A stretch of DNA of 64,000 nt from positions 154,238 to 218,237 of the forward strand of contig NZ_BBUZ01000033.1 in NCBI RefSeq assembly GCF_001417735.1, given 5' to 3'. The position numbers and the translations under genes were made by a program. Positions 9,439-18,400 of this stretch are shown here, piece after piece. Position 1 is the first letter of the stretch. Each line of letters begins with the position of its first letter. Source of the DNA: Streptomyces sp. NBRC 110028 (GTDB lineage: Bacteria; Actinomycetota; Actinomycetes; Streptomycetales; Streptomycetaceae). Under the pieces are notes generated by a model, which had not been told where the DNA came from, ran no database searches, and worked only from the letters and a program-made list of their open reading frames with translations.

Positions 9439-10293
9439 TTACTGGGCGCGGCAGGTCCTGAGGTAGCTGAGGAACGATGCCTGCAGCCCGGTCACGTGTG
9501 TGTCGTGCATGAGTGCGCTGGTGACGGATCCGCCGCGTGAGGTGAGGCGGTGAAGGAACGTGGCCGTGTTCTTCGTGAGATTCTGGTAGACCGCCAGGTC
9601 TCCGAGGATCTCCCGGTCGTTGAAGGTCACGTGCAGTTTGGTGTCGGGCAGGGTGTCCCCCATGGCTTCAAGTCGAGTGAAGACCTGGCTGTCTTCATTG
9701 ATAATGCCGGGGCTGCCCGCGCCGATGCTCTCGAAGAAGGTGCTCTTGGTGAGCCAGGCGTAGAGGCTGAAGAGTCCGCCGTAGGAGTAGCCGAAGAGGC
9801 CGTGGCCGCTCGGGGCCGTGCCGTAGTCGCGTTCGATCCGCGGGTGCAGGTCGTCGGTGAGGAAGTCCAGGAACATGTCCCCGCGGCTGCCGCTCAATTC
9901 AGCGAGGTAGGCGTCGGCTTGCTCGCGCGTCATCGTGCCCGCTTCGACCCCCATCTCCACCGCGTCGGTGAACTCCTTCGCGATGGGCTCGCCGGGGGGC
10001 ACGAGGTCGCGGTTGCGCAGCCGCTCCCAGTGCTCGGCTTCCTCGCCCGCGTAGCCCACGCTGACTTGGATGTAGGGCTGAATCGCCTGCATGGGGTCCA
10101 GCTGCGTGACGATGAGCGGGGCGGTCATGCCCACGGCCCAGTTGCCGTCGAGCACGTACACGACAGGCGCTGGCGCGGCGGCAGGGTCGTAGCGCGGTGG
10201 CGTGGTGACCCAGACGCCGTAGTCGTGCCCGCCGCTGGAGCGCATCTCGAAGTAGTCGGTGTGGGCAAGGCAGCCCTGCCACATGGTGCTCAT
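9439..10293 (-). CDS. Putative esterase, alpha/beta hydrolase (Fes/esterase-D-like)
   Basis: A 284-residue hydrolase of the putative-esterase family. The nucleophile elbow GYSYGG holds the catalytic Ser, and a late HDTH segment probably carries the catalytic His. Relatives act on carboxylic esters, including trilactone siderophores. No signal peptide is seen. Its ATG overlaps the TGA of the upstream amidohydrolase in ATGA, so the two are co-translated. The natural ester is unknown; neighbours suggest it and the amidohydrolase release a hydroxy acid that the GlcD-like enzyme then oxidises (inference). Confidence 0.8.
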   Translation of the reverse strand: MSTMWQGCLAHTDYFEMRSSGGHDYGVWVTTPPRYDPAAAPAPVVYVLDGNWAVGMTAPLIVTQLDPMQAIQPYIQVSVGYAGEEAEHWERLRNRDLVPPGEPIAKEFTDAVEMGVEAGTMTREQADAYLAELSGSRGDMFLDFLTDDLHPRIERDYGTAPSGHGLFGYSYGGLFSLYAWLTKSTFFESIGAGSPGIINEDSQVFTRLEAMGDTLPDTKLHVTFNDREILGDLAVYQNLTKNTATFLHRLTSRGGSVTSALMHDTHVTGLQASFLSYLRTCRAQ

Positions 10294-11516
10294 CTGAGGT
10301 CCTTTACGATACGGCCGGCCTGGATCACGAGGACGGCGTTGGTGGGGTCGGAGAACAGTTCCGGGTCTTGGAGCGGGTTGCCGTTCCACAGGACGAGGTC
10401 TGCCTGCGCGCCGGGAGTGATGACACCCACCTGGCCGGACAGGCCGAGGATCTCGGCGTTGGTCCGGGTCGCCGCCACGAGCGCTTCCATCGGCGTCTCG
10501 AGGGCCGCGCGCAGGCTGAGTTCTCTGCCGCGACGCTCCTGGGCCGGACCGATGAGATCGGAACCCAGCCCGATCCGTACTCCTGCGTGCTTGGCGGCAG
10601 CGAGCGCCTTCGTCATCTGCTCGCGTACGCCCATGACCCGGTCGCGGGTCGACTCGGCGAGACCGGCTCCGGCGGTGTCGTGCAGCAGTTGCTCGACGAC
10701 GGCGAACGTGGGCACGAGGGCAACCTCGCGAGCGGCCATCAGGGCCGCTGTGGATTCGTCGAGGCTGGTGCCGTGCTCGACACAGCGCACCCCGGCCTCG
10801 ACCGCATTGCGTATGCCCTCGTTGTTGTGGGCGTGAACGGTCACATAGGTGTTCCGCGCCGCGGCTTCCTGAACCGCGACAGCGATCTCTTCGACGGTGA
10901 ACTGGGTGTCGGACAGTCGGTCATGCGCGCCCACCACGCCGCCGGTGACGCAGAGCTTCAGGAAGGAGGCTCCGCGACGGAAGGCTTCGCGGACGTTGTG
11001 CCGCAGCTCGTCCGCGTTACCCGCCATCATCGACAGGGCGCACAGGCCCGGGATGTGGTGGCTGCTCCACAGTTCGGTGGGTTCCCATTCGGCTCCGTAG
11101 TAGCCGTGCCCGCCGATCTGGCACTGAACAGGTCCGCACGACAGGACGCGCGGCCCTCTGACCTTGCCCTTCGCGATCGCGGTGACGACACCGCCGTCGA
11201 TCCCGCCGGTGTCGCGAACCGTGGTGAAGCCGGCGTCGAGCGCCGCGCCGGCCGTGGCGAAGATGTCCGCCGCGATCTCGGCGGCGCTGATCCGAAACGA
11301 GAAGTGCGGCTGGATCGGGCTCGACACGCCCAGGTGGACGTGAGCGTCGATCAGGCCGGGCGTCATCGTCAATCCCTCGGCATCGAGACGCTCGCCGTAC
11401 GCGCCGGAACCGCCGAGTCGGGTGATACGGCCGTGCTCGATCGTGAGATCGAGGCTGCTGGGATCGCGCCCCGATCCGTCGATGACCACCGCGCCGACCA
11501 CATGAACAGGTCCCAT
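10290..11516 (-). CDS. Metal-dependent amidohydrolase
   Basis: A 408-residue amidohydrolase of the imidazolonepropionase/Xaa-Pro dipeptidase-like group. The metal site can be followed along the chain: DAHVH near the start, the Lys in SFLKLCVTGG, His residues in VHAHN and CVEHG, and a late Asp in GLGSD. The C-terminal sandwich domain (PGAQADLVLWNG) is intact. It hydrolyses an amide or ring bond in a small molecule; the substrate is not evident. It heads a three-gene operon with the esterase and GlcD-like oxidase, and is divergent from the TetR gene 45 bases away. Confidence 0.85.
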   Translation of the reverse strand: MGPVHVVGAVVIDGSGRDPSSLDLTIEHGRITRLGGSGAYGERLDAEGLTMTPGLIDAHVHLGVSSPIQPHFSFRISAAEIAADIFATAGAALDAGFTTVRDTGGIDGGVVTAIAKGKVRGPRVLSCGPVQCQIGGHGYYGAEWEPTELWSSHHIPGLCALSMMAGNADELRHNVREAFRRGASFLKLCVTGGVVGAHDRLSDTQFTVEEIAVAVQEAAARNTYVTVHAHNNEGIRNAVEAGVRCVEHGTSLDESTAALMAAREVALVPTFAVVEQLLHDTAGAGLAESTRDRVMGVREQMTKALAAAKHAGVRIGLGSDLIGPAQERRGRELSLRAALETPMEALVAATRTNAEILGLSGQVGVITPGAQADLVLWNGNPLQDPELFSDPTNAVLVIQAGRIVKDLR

Positions 11517-11543
11517 CGTCGACCCTCCGCCGTTGCATCCGTC

Positions 11544-11558
11544 TTTTCCAATGGATAA
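11544..11558. promoter_or_regulatory. Candidate TetR operator between divergent genes
   Basis: The 45-base gap between the amidohydrolase and tetR starts contains TTTTCCAATGGATAA, an odd-length near-palindrome with core TCCA-A-TGGA and one mismatch in the arms. Its size and position suit a TetR-family operator controlling both directions. This is inferred from symmetry alone. Confidence 0.45.
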
Positions 11559-11561
11559 ACT

Positions 11562-12185
11562 GTGGGAGTGATCCTGTCAACCTCGCAACGCAGCGGCAGC
11601 GCGCGCGAGCGACTCCTGGTACGGCTTCTCGACGCCTTCGGTGAGACCCTTCCCCCGCCGGAGATGTCGCTCCGTGAGATCGCCGCCCGGATCGAGACCA
11701 GCCACGCCCTGCTGCGGTACCACTTCGGGTCACTGTCGGGCGTCCTGGCCGCCATGCTCACGGCGCAGCGATCCCGTGACAACGAGGCACTTCTGGAGGC
11801 CGCCCAGCAGGGCACCTTCGACGATTTCGTGATGGCGATCTGGCGTACTTACACCCGGCCGGAGCAGCTGTCGCGTATCCGCGGCTTCTTCTACGTCGCC
11901 GGACTGGCCGCGTACCGCCCCGAGGACTTCCGTGAGTTCGTGGAGTCGATCGACGACCTGACCGTGATGCTGTCCTCACTCGCGGAGCGCGAAGGGCTCA
12001 ACGCGAAGGAAGCGCGGGATGTGGCCACCGTCACCGTTGCCGCGATGCGCGGCCTCCTCCTACAGGAACTCCTCACTGCCGGAACCCGCTCGGAGGACGC
12101 GGTCACCTTGATCTTGCGCATGCGCGAGGGCCGACCCGGCTCCACGATCACGTCCGGAACGTTGAGCGGCCTTCGGCCCCCATAG
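11562..12185 (+). CDS. TetR-family transcriptional regulator
   Basis: A 207-residue regulator with an N-terminal helix-turn-helix (SLREIAARIETSHALLRYHF, about residues 38-57) and a helical C-terminal ligand domain. It starts at GTG, either 11562 or 11568; no strong ribosome-binding site decides between them. It is divergent from the amidohydrolase-esterase-oxidase operon and most likely represses it and itself until an operon substrate binds. Confidence 0.85.
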   Translation: MGVILSTSQRSGSARERLLVRLLDAFGETLPPPEMSLREIAARIETSHALLRYHFGSLSGVLAAMLTAQRSRDNEALLEAAQQGTFDDFVMAIWRTYTRPEQLSRIRGFFYVAGLAAYRPEDFREFVESIDDLTVMLSSLAEREGLNAKEARDVATVTVAAMRGLLLQELLTAGTRSEDAVTLILRMREGRPGSTITSGTLSGLRPP

Positions 12186-12288
12186 CTGAGCATCGGCGCA
12201 CATGCGCGACAACGGTGCGGTACGGCGACGGAAAGTGACAACAACAGTCGCCGGACATGGCCTCTTACTCGCGTACGGTGCGGACAAC

Positions 12289-12315
12289 GGCGGCGCGGCG
12301 ACCCGCCGCGCCGCC
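12289..12315. terminator. Strong GC hairpin after tetR
   Basis: A perfect 12-bp inverted repeat (12289-12300 with 12304-12315) around a 3-base loop lies between the tetR stop and the FAD oxidase start. It can act as a terminator in either direction or as an attenuator for the downstream gene. There is no T-run, as is common in high-GC actinomycetes. Confidence 0.55.
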
Positions 12316-12357
12316 GCAGGAACCGTCTGGTCCGGCGATATGAAGGTGAGTTGAAAC

Positions 12358-13668
12358 GTGGCTGAGAGCACAGACGTAGTCGTCGTCGGGGCCGGGGTCA
12401 TCGGATCCTCCATCGCTCTCGAACTGGCGCGGAGCGGCCTGCGGGTGGTCGTCGTCGACAAGTTCGGCGGCGCAGGCAACGGCTCCACCAGCGCCTCGAG
12501 CGCCGTGGTCCGCTTCACCTATCCCACGATCGCGGGCGTCAATGCCGCGTGGGAGTCCCTTCACTGCTGGGAAACATGGCGCGACCACCTCCAAGCACCC
12601 GCCGGTGAACCCCTCGCAGGGTTCAACCGCTGCGGCGTCACCATGCTGGACGTGGACTTCGCACCCCGCAGCCTGTTCACGCGCCACTTCGACAAGGTCG
12701 GTGTCCCGTACGAGGAATGGGATGCACAGGAGCTGTCCGAGCGCTTGCCCGCCGTGGACACCGGCCGGTATTTCCCGCCCTGCCCTGTGGATGACGATGA
12801 GTTCTTCGCCGACGCATCCGCTCGGCTCGGTGCTCTCCACACACCCGACGGAGGCTTTGTCGACGACCCGCAACTCGCCGCGCGCAACCTTGCTGCCGCC
12901 GCCGAGCGGCACGGAGCCACCTTCCGCTGGAAGACCGAGGTCACCGCGGTGATGCGCCGCAGGGGACGCGTGCGCGGTGTGCGCCTCAAGGAGGGAACCG
13001 AACTGTCCGCCGCGGTGGTCGTCAACTCGGCCGGCCCATGGTCGGGACAGCTGAACCGGCTCGCCGGAGTAGGCGGCGACTTCACGGTCGGCCTGCGGCC
13101 GCTTCGCCAGGAGGTGCACCATGCAGCGGCCCCCGCCGGCTACCACGAAGCCCGCGGCGACCGTCAGGCACCGGTGCTGCTCGATATGGACCTCGGCACA
13201 TATATACGGCCCGAGGGCAGGGAGTTCCTGCTCGTCGGCGGCACGGAACCCGAGTGCGACCCGCTGGAATGGCTCGATGATCCGGACGACGGGAGCCCCC
13301 TCCCGACCGTGCCGCAGTTCAGAACGCAGGTGACGCGGGCGGCTCGCCGGCTGCCCGGTCTGCGCGTTCCCAACAAACCCAAAGGGGTGGCAGGCGTGTA
13401 CGACGTGACCGACGACTGGACCCCCGTTTACGACCGAACCGAACTTGCCGGCTTCTACGTAGCCATCGGCACCAGCGGCAATCAGTTCAAGAACGCCCCT
13501 CTGGTAGGCCGCCTCATGACCACCCTGATCCAAGGTGTCGAAGGCGGGCACGACCACGACCGCAGTGCGCTCACGCACACCTGCGAACACACCGGCCAGA
13601 CCATCGACCTCGGTGCTTTCTCACGCCGACGTCGGCCAGCCGCATCCACGGGCACAGTCCTTGGCTGA
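12358..13668 (+). CDS. FAD-dependent oxidoreductase, DAO/sarcosine oxidase beta-like
   Basis: A 436-residue flavoprotein of the DAO family. The dinucleotide-binding motif VVGAGVIGSS is at residues 9-18, and the family C-terminal block (GFYVAIGTSGNQFKNAPL) is present. Enzymes of this family oxidise secondary amines or amino acids such as sarcosine, dimethylglycine or D-amino acids. The start is GTG at 12358. It follows a hairpin after tetR and is probably its own transcription unit. The C-terminal 50 residues are Arg/His-rich and may be a late extension. Confidence 0.85.
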   Translation: MAESTDVVVVGAGVIGSSIALELARSGLRVVVVDKFGGAGNGSTSASSAVVRFTYPTIAGVNAAWESLHCWETWRDHLQAPAGEPLAGFNRCGVTMLDVDFAPRSLFTRHFDKVGVPYEEWDAQELSERLPAVDTGRYFPPCPVDDDEFFADASARLGALHTPDGGFVDDPQLAARNLAAAAERHGATFRWKTEVTAVMRRRGRVRGVRLKEGTELSAAVVVNSAGPWSGQLNRLAGVGGDFTVGLRPLRQEVHHAAAPAGYHEARGDRQAPVLLDMDLGTYIRPEGREFLLVGGTEPECDPLEWLDDPDDGSPLPTVPQFRTQVTRAARRLPGLRVPNKPKGVAGVYDVTDDWTPVYDRTELAGFYVAIGTSGNQFKNAPLVGRLMTTLIQGVEGGHDHDRSALTHTCEHTGQTIDLGAFSRRRRPAASTGTVLG

Positions 13669-13697
13669 CGCCGGGCCGCGACCAGCCGGGGCCGACA

Positions 13698-13848
13698 TGC
13701 GCACTTCCTGACACACCTGGTCAACGGGGCAACCGCCATGTTCTTCCGCTGCACCGTCTGCGGCGCCCATCTCGAGTGGGAAGACGCTGGAATGGGCCGC
13801 TTCCGCGACGCGGCCGAGGCGGTCACACAGGTGCGGGCCCTGTTCTGA
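13698..13848 (+). pseudogene. Possible CbrC/UPF0167-like C-terminal remnant
   Basis: The plus strand reads HFLTHLVNGATAMFFRC, then TVCGAHLEW, and stops at 13848. The FRCxxCGxHL pattern resembles the C-terminal zinc-like block of CbrC (UPF0167) proteins. Upstream sequence in this frame is not recognisable, so this looks like the tail of a lost gene. An ATG at 13738 could also give a free-standing 36-residue peptide. Confidence 0.4.
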
Positions 13849-14399
13849 ATGCCGCCCGACGCGTCCCTCGACGCTGCCTTCTCGCACCAGACTGCCGAAG
13901 CCCCCTGAACAGAGGCGGGAGATGCGCCATGACGTGATGACATACCCACACCGCCGCTGTGACGGCGGTCGGGCCTGACGGCACGCTCCCTCGCGGATCC
14001 GGCCAACGGGCCGTGGCCAGGGCGGCGGACGAGCGGCGGGAGCGCTTGTGCCCACCTCTCGCCTTCGGTCCGTTGCCGACCGCAGGACACCCCCGGTCCG
14101 CCCAGCGGGCAGGGACGGACAAGTAGCACGCCCCAGCAGGCTGCGCTGGGCGGCGCGACCGGTGGCGGTCGCCGCTCGCTCACCCAGCCGCGACGACGGC
14201 CAGGCATCCGCTGTCGCCGGACGCGGGCCATACGGACGCCGTCCGTGGATGAGAAAAACCACGCCGATACCCAGGTACCGATGTCGGACAGCCAGCGGAT
14301 CGACGCTGTCTGCGGGCCCTCACCCGTACGCCTCCTACCAGCGGCCCACTCGCAGCTGAACTCCGGTCGCCGATCACTGCACGTCATCGGCGGCCAGGC
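13849..14399. other. Non-coding stretch, no gene recognised
   Basis: No recognisable gene on either strand. A short hairpin (7-bp arms at 13950-13956 and 13963-13969) is the only structure I noticed. Base composition stays high-GC, consistent with decayed coding sequence. Confidence 0.5.
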
Positions 14400-14700
14400 C
14401 ATTCTCGTTCGACCCGGCCCAGGGACGGGCGCTCGTGGTTCCCGACCTGCCAGGCCATGTACGACACGCTCGTCCTGCGTCGGCCTGACGGGAAGCTGGT
14501 TCCGATGCCCGCCAGTAAGTGGGCGTACGACAAGGCCCGCACAGCCTTGACCGTCGACCTGAGCAAGGGCGTCACTTTCAGCGACGGCGCCGCATTCGAC
14601 GCCGCCGCGACCAAGACGAACCTCGACCACATCCGCACCGGCTCCGGCCCGCAGGGCGACACCCTCCCCGACGTCACTGGACGGCGGCCACGACTGCGAT
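14400..14700 (+). pseudogene. Remnant of a family-5 ABC substrate-binding protein
   Basis: From 14457 the plus strand reads MYDTLVLRRPDGKLVPMPAS, then KWAYDKARTALTVDL and GVTFSDGAAFDAAATKTNL. This matches the start of mature oligopeptide-type binding proteins (SBP family 5). One base out of frame just upstream, FDPAQG can be read, the usual preceding motif. The signal peptide and the C-terminal four fifths are missing. The fragment is unrelated in position to the intact binding protein at 34717. Confidence 0.75.
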
Positions 14701-14840
14701 CGGTACCCACGGGTGTGGTCAGGCGGACCCACAGCGGTCCGCTGCCGCCTCTGGCGTGACTCGGTCGGGTACTCCGCGCCGCGATCAAATTCACCACGCG
14801 GCGGGAGCGCCAGCCCTGCGGCTCACGGTCCCTCCTGCGA

Positions 14841-15281
14841 TCAGGTGCTCCGCGTCCAGGAACCGAGAACCATGAGGGTTTTGGTCCCGGTTACCTGACC
14901 GGCGCGACGCAGGCTGTCGATGACCTGTTGGAGATGCTCGATGTCGCGGACGCGGACGTGCACCAGGGCGTCCGGATCGCCGGCGATGGTGAAGACGGCT
15001 TGGACCTCGGGGACCTTGTAGGCGGTGCGGACGATCTCCCCAACCGGTGTGGTTCCGGTGTAGGACAGCTCCACGAAGGCCTCGATGCCCCAGCCGAGCT
15101 TGGTGTGGTCGACCTGCACGGTGAAGCCGGTGATCACGCCACTCTCCCGGAGCCGGTCCACACGGCGTTTGACCGCGGCAACCGACAGTCCCACGTCGAT
15201 CGCCATGTCCGAGAAGGTGCGCCGCCCGTCTTCGTGGAGCATGCGCAGCAACTGGCGGTCGACGTCGTCGATCTCTGTCAT
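14841..15281 (-). CDS. Lrp/AsnC-family transcriptional regulator
   Basis: A 146-residue Lrp/AsnC regulator. The N-terminal helix-turn-helix starts at DDVDRQLLRMLHEDGRRTFS, and a RAM/AsnC effector domain follows. Such proteins sense amino acids and usually control a neighbouring catabolic gene. I chose the ATG at 15281 because GGAGG lies 6-8 bases ahead; an in-frame ATG at 15293 is possible. It is divergent from the indolepyruvate oxidoreductase, and a perfect palindrome lies between them. Confidence 0.88.
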   Translation of the reverse strand: MTEIDDVDRQLLRMLHEDGRRTFSDMAIDVGLSVAAVKRRVDRLRESGVITGFTVQVDHTKLGWGIEAFVELSYTGTTPVGEIVRTAYKVPEVQAVFTIAGDPDALVHVRVRDIEHLQQVIDSLRRAGQVTGTKTLMVLGSWTRST

Positions 15282-15370
15282 CAGTACCTCCATCACACTC
15301 AGCGGGTGACAATAAAATGCATCTACAAGCAGTATCTGATCAAATTCTTTGCTTCTTGCCCGCAATTTCT

Positions 15371-15385
15371 CACAAGTTACTTGTG
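15371..15385. promoter_or_regulatory. Perfect 15-bp palindrome, candidate Lrp operator
   Basis: CACAAGTTACTTGTG is a perfect 7-1-7 palindrome in an unusually AT-rich stretch between the divergent lrp and oxidoreductase genes. Its length and location fit an Lrp/AsnC binding site controlling the oxidoreductase promoter. Binding is inferred. Confidence 0.6.
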
Positions 15386-15444
15386 TCGCACGGTGGGATG
15401 TTGTTGTCCTTGGCGCCCGGACCCGTGATCTCGAGGAGGCGCGC

Positions 15445-18400
15445 ATGAGCACCGATCCTGCCGCGGTATCGCTTGACGACAAGTACACGGCCCGCAGCGG
15501 CCGGGTACTGATCTCAGGCATCCAGGCCCTGGTGCGACTGACCCTCGAACAGCGCCGTCTCGACGAAGCACGCGGCCTGAACACCCGTGCTTTCGTGACC
15601 GGCTACCAGGGCTCACCGCTGGGCGGGGTCGATATGGAGATGGACAGGGCGCGCCGCTTCCTCGACCCCGGCGGCGTGGTGTTCCGGCCAGGTCTGAACG
15701 AAGAGCTGGCCGCGACGGCGGTGGCCGGGACACAGGTACTCGGGCAGGTCCCCGGACGCCGTCACGACGGGGTCACCGGGTTCTGGTACGGCAAGAACCC
15801 CGGGCTGGACCGGGCAGCCGACGCGATCCGGCACTCCACCGTGGCCGGCACCGCGGCGCTCGGCGGAGCGGTGGCCTGGATCGGCGACGACCCCGGCAGC
15901 AAGTCTTCGACGGTGCCCAGTTCGTGCGAGCCGATGTGCCAGAGCCTGGCCATGCCCCTGCTCACACCCGGCAATGTGGCGGAGATCATCGAGCTCGGGC
16001 TGCATGCCGTGGCTCTGTCTCGCGCCACCGGCCTGTGGACCGGCTTGAAGATCGTCGCGGACATCGCGGACGCCACCGCGGTCGTCGACCTCGATGCGCT
16101 GCGGCCGGACGTCCCCGCACCCCCCCGCAGCCCCCGTGGGGCTCCCCCAACCCTCGTCGGTCCCGCCTCGCTGGACGCCGAGCATGACATGCTCACCCGC
16201 CGTCTGGATCTGGCACGTGACTACGCCCGTCAGACGAATCTGAACCACATCGTCTTCAGCGCCCGGCAAGCGACCTTGGGCGTGGTGGCCTCCGGCACCT
16301 CCTACGCCGTGGTGCAACGTGCCCTCGCCGACCTCGGTATCGACGAGTCCGCCCTGGAGGATCTGGGCGTCCGTCTGATCCGCCTGGCGATGCCGTTCCC
16401 CCTGTCGGCAGAGGAACTGGTGGCCATGACCGGCGACCTCGACCAGGTTCTCGTCGTCGAGGACAAGGTGCCTTTCATCGAAGGCCACCTCAAGGAAGCC
16501 CTCTACGGCACGACCGGCGCGCCCACCGTGGTGGGCCGTCGCGGTGAGAACGGCCGCCCGCTGCTGACCGCCCGCGGCACACTGGGCGCCGAAGACGTGG
16601 CCAAGGCGCTGGCCACGCGGATCGGGCCCGACCGCCTGCCGCACACCGCTTCCGTTCAGCTGACCGCCATGAAGCCGCCAGTCCCGGCCCGTATCGCGGT
16701 GCCGACCCTTTCAGCGCGCACGCCGTACTTCTGCTCGGGATGTCCGCACAGCGCCTCCACCCGTACCGACGACGACACCCTCGTCGGAGTGGGCATCGGC
16801 TGCCACGTCATGATCGCGTTGGATGGCGCGGGGCGCGGCAACCAGGTCGGGCTGACCCAAATGGGAGGGGAGGGTGCCCAGTGGATCGGCCTCGCTCCCT
16901 TCACCGAGGACCGGCACTTCGTGCAGAACCTCGGTGACGGTACCTTCCACCACTCCGGGTCGCTCGCCATTCGCGCGGCGATAGCCGCGGGCGTCACGAT
17001 GACCTACAAGCTGCTCTACAACGACGCCGTCGCCATGACTGGGGGCCAGCGCCCCGAAGGGCGCCTGGACGTGCCGACCCTGACCCGCTGGCTCGCCCTC
17101 GAGGGCGTACGGAAGGTCGTCGTGACCACCGCCGAGCCGGCCGACTACCGTGGTATACGCCTTGATCCGATCGCCACCGTGCGACACCGCGACGACCTGC
17201 CCGAAGCCGAGAAGGAACTGGCCGCCGTCGAGGGCGTGACCGTGCTCATCCATGACGACCGGTGCGCCGCGGAGGAACGCAGGCTGCGCAAGCGCGGCAA
17301 ACTCCCCACCCCCGCCGAGAAGGTGGTCATCAACCAGCGGGTCTGCGAGGGCTGCGGTGACTGCGGCGACGTGTCCACATGTCTGTCGGTGCAGCCCGTC
17401 GCCACCGAGTTCGGCCGCAAGACCCAGATCCACCAGGCCTCCTGCAACTCGGACTTCAGCTGCCTGAAGGGCGACTGTCCCTCCTTCCTCCTCGTGGAGC
17501 CGAAGGACAAGCGGCCCTCCCGCCCCCTTCCCGAACTGCCCGTGGAACTGACCACGCCCGGCTCCGCCCTGTCCGGGAACAGCACCCTGCTGCGCATGCC
17601 CGGCATCGGCGGCACCGGCGTCGTGACCGTGTCACAGATCCTGCAGATGGCAGCCCATCTCGACGGCCGCTACGCCGCCGGACTGGAGCAGACCGGACTC
17701 GCGCAGAAGGGCGGTCCCGTCGTCAGCGACGTGCGGATCTCCTCAGACCCTGTGACCGGAGCCCTGCGGGCCTCCCACGCGACCGCGGACGTGATCATCG
17801 GCTTCGACCTGCTCGGGGCAGCCGCCGACTCCAACATGCGGGTGGCCCGCCCCGGTCACACCATTGCCGTCATCAACACCGCCATCGTGCCCACCGCCGC
17901 GATGGTCACCAACCGGGTCGTCATGCCCGGCTCCCCGGACGACGCACTGGAGCGGATCGAATCGGTAACCCGCTCCAAGGAGAACCTGTACCTCGATGCC
18001 CAGGGCCTGGCCGAATCCCTGTTCGGCGACCACATGCCGACCAACATGTTGCTCATCGGCGCCGCCTATCAGCACGGCTGCGTTCCCCTGACGGACCAGT
18101 CCATCGAAGCCGCAATCCGCCTCAACGGCGCTGCCATGGACAAGAACCTCGCCGCCTTCCGCTGGGGGCGGGCAGCGGCCCTGGACCCCGAGGCCGTACG
18201 GCGTGCCATCGCCACGCCCGCCCGGGAGGTTCTCGACATCACGCCCGAGGCACGGACCATCGCGGACGCCGCCGCGCGATCCGGGAGCCTGCGAGACGTC
18301 ATAGCACTGCGCAGCGCGGACTTGATCGCCTACCAGAACAAGGCGTATGCGCGGCAATATGCCGACGAGGTGCGGCAGGTGGCCACCGTGGCCGGACAGC

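Noticed and set aside
12265..13590. 441-codon minus-strand frame opposite the FAD oxidase
   Set aside because: The plus-strand oxidase has a clear FAD motif and family blocks; the opposite frame has none.
13950..13969. Short hairpin as a functional terminator
   Set aside because: Only 7-bp arms in a GC-rich gene-free region with no gene ending nearby; chance is a sufficient explanation.
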